From the NCBI GenBank assembly GCA_048213135.1, contig PS015051.1, forward strand, positions 5,784 to 29,314: 23,531 nucleotides of DNA. Direction: 5' to 3'. Under the pieces are notes generated by a model. It was not told where the DNA came from. It made no database searches and was given only the letters and a program-made list of their open reading frames with translations. Below, piece after piece: positions 1 through 8,507 of the stretch; positions within the stretch are counted from its first letter, which is position 1; each line of letters starts with the position of its first letter. The stretch is from Reclinomonas americana ATCC 50394 (lineage: Eukaryota; Jakobida; Jakobea; Jakobida). The position numbers were made by a program, and so were the translations under genes.

Positions 1-400
1 GATCTCGACGAGAGTAGGAGAGAGAAGAGACGAAGAAGAGAGAGAGAGAGAGTGACAGAGAGAGAGAAAGAAAGAGAAAGAGATCAATGACTGCAAAAGT
101 AACCTGTCAACTCAGAGCCACGCTGAGTGTGCGCGCCACCGATGTTGTGCTTCGCATTAGAGGCAATGTGAAGAGTTTGAAGAAGATGGAGACCAGACAC
201 GTTTTTTATGTCGCTTGTGCTGCAGAAGATTGCCTCTCTGTTCATTTCTCTGTGCCTTCAGCACATTGCTTCAAGCTACTCTCGCTGTTCCCTCACCAGC
301 TTTATATCTCCTGTCGCCTCCGCAGTCGACACCTTTCCTTCACAAACGCACGATCTGCGATGTTGATTTTCCCTCCCTCCCCCACTTTCCCCTCTTCCAG
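1..400. other. Left edge: GA-rich run and putative 5' region of the PPAT gene
   Basis: Positions 1-83 are a GA/AG low-complexity run. An ATG at 87 opens a frame that could be the first coding exon. A possible donor at 127 (GTGTGC) leaves phase 1, which matches the phase needed at the exon starting at 401. The stretch 340-400 is pyrimidine-rich and ends in a good acceptor (CTTCCAG at 394-400). The peptide before 127 is too short and unspecific to confirm as coding. Confidence 0.35.
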
Positions 401-1886
401 AGTCCTCCCTGGTCGACTCCATCAACGGCGCCCGCCAGGCCAGCGGCGCCAAGGAAATGATTCGCGTGGCGCTGGATGTCAGCGACAATTACCCCGAGTG
501 CGCCAAGTCCATTATCAATCAGGGATCAGGTGCGGCCTTTCCTATCTCTTCCCTCTCCTCCTCCCTTCCTTCCCTAACACCTCCCTCAGTGGCGGAGGTG
601 CCGCTCGACATGCCCTACGACAAGGTGGTGCTCGGCGGCACCTTTGACCGCCTGCACCCGGGCCACAAGCTGATGCTGACCAATGCGGCCATGATCTCCG
701 GCCGCAGCGTGACCATTGGCGTCACCTGTTGCGTCCGCTCCCTCCCCCCCACCCGCCCTTTTCCTCCCGCTACTAATTTCCTCTTCTCATTAGCCGAGGA
801 GATGCTGCACAACAAGTCGTACAAGGAGCACATTCTACCGCTGGAGCGCCGCAAGCAGGACGTGATTGACTTTCTGAAAAGCGTCAACCCGAAGCTCGAC
901 TGCACGTGCACGACGCTGTTCGAGCCGTGGGGACCGACGGTTACCGATCCGCGCTTCCAGGCGCTCGTGGTGTCGGAGGAGACCAAGGCCGGTGGCGACA
1001 AGATTAATGCGTTGCGCGCGGAAAAGGGCATGGAGCCGATGGCGTTGCATGTGATTCCGCTGATTGAGCCGTCCAGGTGTGCGGGAGGGGAGACAAGAGG
1101 AGAAGGGGGTAGAGGGGTGGAGGAGAAGGGTGGAGGAGAAGGGAGGAGGAGAGGAGAGGAGAGGAGAGGAGAGAAGAGGAGAGGAGAGGAGAGGAGAGGA
1201 GAGGAGAGGAGAGGAGAGGAGAGGAGAGGAGAGGAGAGGAGAGGAGAGGAGAGGAGAGGAGAGGAGAGGAGAGGAGAGGAGANNNNNNNNNNNNNNNNNN
1301 NNNNNNNNNNNNNNNNNNNNNNNNNNNNNNNNNNNNNNNNNNNNNNNNNNNNNNNNNNNNNNNNNNNNNNNNNNNNNNNNNNNNNNAGAGCAGAGGAGGA
1401 GGAGGAGGGGAGAGGAGAAGAGGTGAGAGGAGCCAATTGGAGTTTCAGAAGCGACTTTGAAGACTGGCAGAGGTGGCGGAGTGGTGTTGGTGCGAAGCAA
1501 GTGTGTTATGCGATTCATTCACCGTCTCGGCCTCGTTGCTCATACTCTCTGACCGTTGCAGAGCCCACTCCGCGCCCAAGATCTCGAGCACGGAGATAAG
1601 AAGGTGCATTCCAGCTTCGTTCACTGCGTCGGTAGAAGATATGAGTCGCTCACCCCACATCCCGAACATGCAGGCGACTGGTGGAAAAGGCAGCGGCGCG
1701 AGCGCAAGCTGCTGCAGCTGCTGCGGCTGGGGACGACTGACGCGGATGTTTGGGGGACAGCACGATGTATTTATTTGGATTGAGATTGAATTGCGGGTTT
1801 TTGACAGCACAGGTCTCACTCCCGCAGCAGTGATCGTACTTCCTCTCTGCGAGGGGGGAGGGGAGAAGGGGGGGAGGGAAATGTGA
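401..1886 (+). CDS. Phosphopantetheine adenylyltransferase (eukaryotic COASY/CAB4 type), 5' end uncertain
   Basis: This enzyme transfers AMP from ATP to 4'-phosphopantetheine to give dephospho-CoA, the fourth step of coenzyme A synthesis. Proposed exons are 401-529, 590-727, 794-1076 and 1562-1886, and all phases agree. The second exon encodes VPLDMPYDKVVLGGTFDRLH followed by PGH. This is the nucleotidyltransferase signature with the HxGH-type motif HPGH, preceded by a short stretch resembling the segment before this domain in animal CoA synthase. The third exon carries LVVSEETKAGG, typical of the eukaryotic family. The last exon supplies KISSTEIRR, the C-terminal ATP-binding motif, joined in frame across a 485-nt intron. 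The intron at 728 has a TACTAAT branch-site-like sequence at 771-777. No dephospho-CoA kinase domain follows, so it looks monofunctional. The tail after about 1650 (Cys/Gly-rich, to the TGA at 1884-1886) is unconvincing and may be mis-spliced. The N-terminus before 401 is unresolved. Confidence 0.88.
1077..1561 (+). repeat. PPAT intron filled by a GAGGA/GAGAG minisatellite and a gap
   Basis: This intron has donor GTGTGC at 1077 and acceptor TTGCAG ending at 1561. It contains a near-perfect (AGGAG)n tract at about 1146-1282 that runs into a 104-nt N gap (1283-1386) and continues as GAGGAG to about 1430. The purine run is on the transcribed gene's sense strand. Open frames through this tract (Arg/Gly/Glu, or Ser/Leu/Pro on the reverse strand) are repeat artefacts. 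Confidence 0.85.
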
Positions 1887-2183
1887 GTGACAGAGAATGA
1901 GAAGAGAGAGAGAGAAAGGAAATCTGCTCTCGTATTCTGTTCATCCCTCTCGCTCTTCTTTTCGCTTTTCTTGGCAGGCACCCGTTTCACTCTCTTGCAT
2001 ACCTCGTCCCTGTATCGCTTCTCCTGTTGTTCAATGCGGGTAGAGTGACTTTTGGCGTCACCAACAGAAGAGTACGCAACTGCTTTCTCCCTCTTTCTCT
2101 CGCTGCACTGAGTGCCTAGGCACCACCGGTTCACCACTGTCTCACTAAGCATGCAATACGCTCCGTTGTCTGCGAGCGCGTGC

Positions 2184-2226
<43 letters not shown>

Positions 2227-2446
2227 CTCTCATTCTGTTCGCCTCTCTCCTATCCCCCATGTCTCCCTCCCACCTTATTTCTCTCCTACCGTCTCTCCCT
2301 CCCTCTTTCTCTCTTTTTTTCTCGCACTGTCCCCTCTCAAGCACCAAAGCACAGAAGGTGTCTGCGCCACCTTTCGACGACTGCCACTCTCTCACTGACA
2401 TCTCTCCCACTGTGACTTTTTCCAATCTTCCTGTAAGATGTCTTTC

Positions 2447-2497
<51 letters not shown>

Positions 2498-3570
2498 CCT
2501 CCTCCTCCGTCTCCTCGTCGACGTACGACGTACGACGTGTACGTACGACGACGACGACGAGAGAGAGAGNNNNNNNNNNNNNNNNNNNNNNNNNNNNNNN
2601 NNNNNNNNNNNNNNNNNNNNNNNNNNNNNNNNNNNNNNNNNNNNNNNNNNNNNNNNNNNNNNNNNNNNNNNNNNNNNNNNNNNNNNNNNNNNNNNNNNNN
2701 NNNNNNNNNNNNNNNNNNNNNNNNNNNNNNNNNNNNNNNNNNNNNNNNNNNNNNNNNNNNNNNNNNNNNNNNNNNNNNNNNNNNNNNNNNNNNNNNNNNN
2801 NNNNNNNNNNNNNNNNNNNNNNNNNNNNNNNNNNNNNNNNNNNNNNNNNNNNNNNNNNNNNNNNNNNNNNNNNNNNNNNNNNNNNNNNNNNNNNNNNNNN
2901 NNNNNNNNNNNNNNNNNNNNNNNNNNNNNNNNNNNNNNNNNNNNNNNNNNNNNNNNNNNNNNNNNNNNNNNNNNNNNNNNNNNNNNNNNNNNNNNNNNNN
3001 NNNNNNNNNNNNNNNNNNNNNNNNNNNNNNNNNNNNNNNNNNNNNNNNNNNNNNNNNNNNNNNNNNNNNNNNNNNNNNNNNNNNNNNNNNNNNNNNNNNN
3101 NNNNNNNNNNNNNNNNNNNNNNNNNNNNNNNNNNNNNNNNNNNNNNNNNNNNNNNNNNNNNNNNNNNNNNNNNNNNNNNNNNNNNNNNNNNNNNNNNNNN
3201 NNNNNNNNNNNNNNNNNNNNNNNNNNNNNNNNNNNNNNNNNNNNNNNNNNNNNNNNNNNNNNNNNNNNNNNNNNNNNNNNNNNNNNNNNNNNNNNNNNNN
3301 NNNNNNNNNNNNNNNNNNNNNNNNNNNNNNNNNNNNNNNNNNNNNNNNNNNNNNNNNNNNNNNNNNNNNNNNNNNNNNNNNNNNNNNNNNNNNNNNNNNN
3401 NNNNNNNNNNNNNNNNNNNNNNNNNNNNNNNNNNNNNNNNNNNNNNNNNNNNNNNNNNNNNNNNNNNNNNNNNNNNNNNNNNNCGTACCGTACCGTACTC
3501 GTACCTCTCTCCTACTACTACGTACTCTCCTCCTCTCGTCGTTACTTACTTACTCTTCTACGTACGTACG

Positions 3571-3629
<59 letters not shown>

Positions 3630-3723
3630 CTCCCTCCTCTCTCTCTCTCTCTCTCTCTCCCTTTCCCCTGTACCCCTTACCCTCATTCCCCTTCCCCTCC
3701 CTTCCCCCTTCACCCCCTTCAAC
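1887..3723. repeat. Repeat desert: CT microsatellites around a 914-nt gap
   Basis: No gene is supported here on the plus strand. (CT)n tracts lie at about 2184-2224, 2450-2494 and 3575-3660. A GTAC/ACG-rich patch occurs at 2518-2560 and another at 3484-3572, on either side of the N gap 2570-3483. On the minus strand, 2165-2055 could hold an exon ending at a GTTGCG donor. It has no recognisable homology and no phase partner, so I do not call it. Exons of the minus-strand gene at 3724-4120 may lie in the gap. Confidence 0.8.
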
Positions 3724-4120
3724 CTCCTTCCCCCCAATACGCAACGACGCCAACTCCCAATCAATATCCCTCTTGCCCGTGAGCAGCGACAGCAAGTGCG
3801 CGGCCAGTGGCGTCACTCTCTTCTCACACTCTTCCTCGCGATCACATGCATGCATTCTCATCAATGCAGACACCATAAACATATCGTCGTGCGTGGCCAG
3901 CGGAGAGCAAGGCGACGACGACGACGACGATGGCAACGTGCACTCATCCTCTGCACCACAGCTCCACTCATAGTAAGAGTCATTACACTGTGTGTGTGAG
4001 AGAGAGTGTGTGTGTAAGAGAGTGAGAGTTTCTCCGGTCGACTTGGCACACAACAAACGTAACTGCCCAATCCCACTCATCTCCGAGAGTGGGCGAGTCG
4101 ACTGCGAGCGGCGATGTCAT
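3724..4120 (-). CDS. Unrecognised gene, 5' part only (runs into repeat/gap)
   Basis: I do not recognise this protein. On the minus strand an ATG at 4120-4118 begins MTSPLAVDSPTLGDEWDWA. A donor then follows at 4063 (GTTACG, phase 0), or alternatively at 4054 (GTTGTG, also phase 0). After a CT/CA-rich intron, the acceptor CACAG ends at 3988 and an 88-codon exon (3987-3724) follows in phase 0. It contains a Ser run, the stretch DDMFMVSALMRMHACDREEE and the end GKRDIDWELASLRIGGKE, then a donor GTTGAA. The balanced amino-acid composition and the matching phases are the reasons for calling it coding. The rest would lie beyond the (GA)n intron and the gap at 2570-3483. It is convergent with the PPAT gene and divergent from kinase gene A, whose ATG is 175 bp away. 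It could still be a chance open frame. Confidence 0.4.
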
Positions 4121-4295
4121 GTGTGCAAGTGTGGGAGGTGTGCGTGTGTGATGAAAGTGAAAGGGGGGTTTTCCGTGATTGATTCCGCGAACGCGAGCGT
4201 GGTGGTGATTTGTCATTGTCCATTGCAAACCCATCGCGTGAGAGAGTGTGTACTTGTCACTGTTGTTTTCCCTGCCGACTCTTGATCACGAAAGC

Positions 4296-7200
4296 ATGAG
4301 GTGTGCAATCCTCTTTGGCGCAAGAATGCTTGAGAAATGTCTCTAATGTGTCTCTGGTGTGCATGTGCAGTGCTGCTCGGAAGCAGACGCGGAGGAAGAG
4401 AGCGTGGGAGATGGGGAGGGATGGCGATGTGAAGGCACTGCGCGAGTTGGTTGCGCGTAAGGGCGCTCACACGCTGTTGAAGAAAGTGGAGATGAGTGAG
4501 CATGGCAGATCTGCATTTTACTCGGCCGCTGCGAGTGGCCACCTGCCTGCGTTGGAGTATTTGTGGGAGGAGAGCGGAGTCGGGCCACAAATCGCACAAG
4601 CGGTCTGTGACGGTGGCTGGACGCCGCTGATGACGGCTGCCAACTGTGGGCGTCTTCGCGCAGTGGAATGGCTGCTTGCCGATGAGCGACGATGCCCGTC
4701 GGAGATGGTGCGGGCGGGCACCAATGACGGTGCTAGCAATCCGCAGTCCACGGCACTGCATTATGCTGCCTTGCGTGGTCATGAAGCCGTTGTGCGACTC
4801 CTCGCCACTCGCTTTCCCGACCTCATTCCCATGGTCGATCATAAGGGCAGGACTGCGGCTGAGGTGGCACGCGAGAATGGCAAGCAGCACGTGGCCGAGT
4901 TGCTCGACGGCCTTGCTGCACAGCCAGCACCGGTACAACAACCGCCGCCGCCAGCACCAGCAGCAGGAGCAGGTGCGGTCTCGTCGCCTGTATATTTGTG
5001 CACACTGCCCTATCACAATGCCCACCATTGCCGTGCTGCTTATTTGTGGCCTTTCGGACCGAGCAGTGCCAGCACATCAGGTGAGGAACTGCCATATCGC
5101 GTTTCGCTGTTTGGTCTTCCTCTGCATCTTCTCACATCGCCGTCCACCACATTGTCCAGGCGGCCGCTCCATTGACCGACAAGGACGAGTTGATCGCTCT
5201 GCTCCAGCGAGACCTTGCCGCGGCGCAGCAGGAGCGACAGGCATACGTACAAACCGTGGCGCGACTGCAGCAAGTCAATGCAGAGTCGCAACAACAAGTC
5301 ATCCAACTGCGCGGCCAGCTTGTCGTCGCGAAGCAGCAAGTGGAACAACAGAATGCCACCGTGGCGCAGCAGCAGCAAGTTAATGTGGAGTGGCAGCAAC
5401 AAGTCAACCATCTGCGCGGCGAGCTTGTTGTCGCGCAGCAGCAAGTAGAGCGACAGAGTGCCACTGTGGCGCAGCTGCAGCAAGTCAATGTGGAATGCCA
5501 GCGCACTGCCGACGAGCAACGGCGGCTGGTGGTTGAGTGGCGGGATCGATCTGTCCAGCTGCAGCAGGCACTCACCGTCGCTCACGAGGAACCGAGGCAG
5601 TTGCGAGAAGAATGTGGGGCGTCGCTGGAACGCATGGACGAGCTGCGGCAGGCGGAGCATGATCGAGCAGAGCGTCTTGCCGTCGACTTGCGGCTGGTGC
5701 ACGCGCAGCTCAATGAGCGAGGTGATTTTCAAGGTTTCAGTCTGTGTGTGCGTTCGTGTGTCAGCTGCGTTTTTTTGACCATCTCTTCGACAGTGCCGCT
5801 GACGGTGTTCACGTGGGAGCAAGTGCGCGCGATGAGCGACAACTTTCGACAGCGAATTGGGGGTGGTGGTCAAGCGGAGGTGTATGCTGGTCGGTGGATG
5901 GAGGCGGAGGTGGCGGTGAAGGTGTTTGACCTTGCAGCCGAGTGGTGCATTGACTCGTTTGCCGATGAGGTGGGTGGTGGAGAAGGAGAAGGGGGGAGAA
6001 GGGGGGAGAAGATGAAGGGGAAGGGGGAGGGGAAGGGGAAGGGGGAGGGGAAGGGGGAGGGGAAGGAGTGAAGAGGGAGAAGAAGAAGAAGAAGAAAAGG
6101 AGAGGAGGAGGAAGAAAGAAGAAGAAGGAGAAGGAGAAGAAGGAGAAGGAGAAGGGAGAAGGAGAAGGGAGAAGAAGAAGAAGAAGAAGAAGAAGNNNNN
6201 NNNNNNNNNNNNNNNAAGAAGAAGAAGAAGGAGGAGGAGAAAGGAGGAGGAGGAGGAGAAGAAGAAGAAGAAGAACAAGAAGAAGAGGAAGAGGAAGAAG
6301 TGAGGAAGAAGAATAGGAAGGAGGAGGAGGAAGAGAAGAAGGAGAAGAATAAAAAAGATGTATGAGAAGAAGAAGAAGGAAGAGGAAGAAGAAGAACAAG
6401 AACAAGAAAAAGAAGAAGAAGAAAGAATAAGAAGAACAAGAAGAAGACGCGCAAGAAGACGTAGGAGGCGGAGAAGGAGGATAAGGGGAAGGAGAGGAGA
6501 AGGAGAAGAAGAGCTGAAGGGAAGTGCGTTATTCTCACTTAATTGACGACGCAGTTGGAGAAGCTCCACAAGTTGGCGGTTCCCGGCACGGTGCGAATGA
6601 TTGGGTTTGCGGAGGCCAACCATGGCGAGCGGTGCATTGTGCTGGAGGGAATGAGGTGAGTGAGAACTGGCAGAGAAGAGAGGAGAAGGGAGAAAGTAAT
6701 GACGAATATGAGTGAGTGAGACGTAGCAAAGCCAGATCGACAGCGCGCTCGAAACAATGTGGGATTCTCATCCTCGTCCTCGTTGCATCTGTCTCCCATT
6801 CCGTCAGTCCGCACAACCTGGAGCATCGGCTGCTGGAGCATGAGATCCATGGACTGCCGGTGATGTCGATTGAGGATCGCTTGAGTTGCATTCTGCGCTG
6901 TGCGGAGGTGGTGGACGCCATGCACAAGTTGCGTGATTTACGACGGGAAATCTTGCCTCCTCGCTTGCCATACTTACTGATTGTCTCTCTCCCCCTTTTG
7001 TGTGTGCATGTTCTCACAGACTGGACAAGGTGCGATTGCTTGCATTGTGAATCGTTGTCTATTGATGGCTGCTGATTATGTCCATGCTACCTTGCTTGCA
7101 TTTTGCTGGTGCATCCGGAGCAGCCCCGTGCGTTTTCCTCGATGATGAACATCAAGCTCTTGCATCATGTCGCTGATTTCTCTTTTATGTGATGCTGGCA

Positions 7201-7998
7201 GTGGTTCATCGCGATCTGAAGCCTGCCAACATCCTGTTTGACCGGCACAACCGAGCATTCGTCTCGGACATGGGAGTGGCGCACTGGTTCCCGGTGCACA
7301 AGGTGCGATGCCTCTTCGCTCTCCACTCCCCCTGCTTTCGTAGTACCAACAATCTCTTTGTGTGAAGACGCACGACAGCGTTGGCTACGCAGGCGACCCC
7401 AAGTACGCCGACCCAAAGGCGCTACGCGGTCAACTGCGTCCGAGTGCCGATGTGTACTGCCTCGGTCTGCTTATGCTGCAGCTTTTGTGTGGCAAGCCGA
7501 TCAGCGAGGTGCACACGATGCTGGAGGAGATGCTGGAGATGAACGAGCAGGATGTGGGTAATTTTGCGCTGGAGATTGCGGATAGAAGTGTGGGTCGCAT
7601 GTGGCCTGATCCGATGTGCGAGCAAATCGTGCGACTGTGTTTGCGGTGCGCGTGTCAATTGAGATCCAGCTGCTACTGCTTCTCCAACTCATTGTTTCTG
7701 TGTTGTTGTTGGTTGCAGGTGCGTGGATCAGCGAGATGCACGTCGTCCCACTGCCGCGCAGCTGGTGGTCGGGTTGCGCGATTTGCCGGCACTGTGGGGG
7801 CGTCGATCGTGCATGGCGTGCGATAGTTTGCGCACCACGTGCCTGCATCCGTGCTGGCATCAAGTGTTGTGCCGCGGGTGTGCGCAAGAGTTGGTGACGG
7901 CGCGTGGCCAGTGCCCGATGTGTCGAGTGGTGGTCGAGCGATTTGACGAGGGCGAGGATTTTGGATATTGCGTGTATGAGGGGCCGCCGCCGAAGTGA
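4296..7998 (+). CDS. Kinase gene A: ankyrin repeats - coiled coil - TKL-like kinase - RING
   Basis: Proposed exons are 4296-4300, 4371-4972, 5067-5080, 5160-5721, 5794-5969, 6555-6655, 6808-6932, 7202-7302, 7368-7645 and 7719-7998 (2244 nt, 747 aa, all phases consistent). The start is a five-base exon, ATGAG. Residues about 40-190 are ankyrin-like repeats (TPLMTAANCG, TALHYAALRGH). A Gln-rich coiled coil follows at about 208-394. The kinase (about 400-680) has the loop IGGGGQAEVY, VAVK (Lys437), HRDLKPAN (Asp533), DMG instead of DFG (551-553), YADPKA where APE is expected, and ARRPT near the end. The last exon adds a C3HC4 RING of the IAP/neuralized style: C686-C689, C696, H698, P-C700-x-H702, C706-C709 and CPMCR (720-724). 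It is therefore probably both a Ser/Thr kinase and an E3 ubiquitin ligase, likely cytosolic as no signal peptide is seen. The junction just before HRD (6932 to 7202) is the least certain. Gene B/C directly downstream is a paralogue on the same strand. Confidence 0.88.
5970..6554 (+). repeat. Kinase A intron with GGGGAA/GAA microsatellite and 20-N gap
   Basis: This intron splits the kinase N-lobe after the SFADE segment (donor GTGGGT, acceptor GACGCAG ending at 6554, phase 0). It consists of (GGGGAA)n at about 5995-6067, then imperfect (GAA)n, with a 20-base N run at 6196-6215 that is probably a placeholder of unknown size. Gene B/C has an 87-nt intron at the same position and phase, so the repeat expanded in gene A only, or was lost in B/C. 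Confidence 0.85.
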
Positions 7999-8507
7999 AG
8001 GGAGGAGGAGAGGAGGAGGAGGAGGAAAGGGGAGAAGGGAGGAGGGAGGGGGGAGGGGGAGGGGGAAGGGGAGGGGAGGGAGAGGGAGAGGGAAAGGAAT
8101 GCAGAAATATAGCAATGTTGGTGTCAGAACACATAGGAAAAACCAGAAAGCCAGGCATGATCATGAATTGGAGAAGCAATTAATTGGTAACAATGCGACG
8201 TCGCAGTATATGTGCGACCATTTGTATTGCAGTGGAAGCATCCCTGGTTAAGTGCAGCTGGCAGTTCGAATGGAGAGGAGGAGACGTACTTGGTCGCGCG
8301 CCTTGTCAAGACAACAAGACGTCGATGTCCGCTGCGTCCAGAACATAGACAGTTCAGATTGTCACAGTTCAAAAATACTCCCGTGACTCCGTCTCGGCAG
8401 ATCCAAGCGCCCAGTTGTGACTCGAGCGCACAACAGGCGGCAGCAGAGGCGGCATAAAGAGAGAGGATTGCTGTGTCACTGCAGTCGATCGATCTCGGGA
8501 GTACGAG
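7999..8507. other. Spacer between the two kinase genes
   Basis: The region 8000-8098 is a G/A-rich run (GGAGGA, GGGGAG) immediately after the stop of gene A. The remaining 400 bp are of mixed composition with no convincing coding signal, and presumably contain the 3' end of gene A and the promoter of gene B/C. I see no clear TATA box or polyadenylation motif. Confidence 0.6.

Noticed and set aside
2055-2165. Possible minus-strand exon ending at a GTTGCG donor
   Set aside because: Mixed composition and a familiar donor, but no homology, weak acceptor and no phase partner.
2112-3973. Plus-strand frames of 511-556 codons across the large gap
   Set aside because: They consist of Ser-Leu repeats from (CT)n joined through unknown bases.
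4213-5028. Minus-strand 271-codon open frame
   Set aside because: Antisense shadow of the ankyrin exon of kinase gene A; the plus strand shows clear ankyrin motifs and splice sites.
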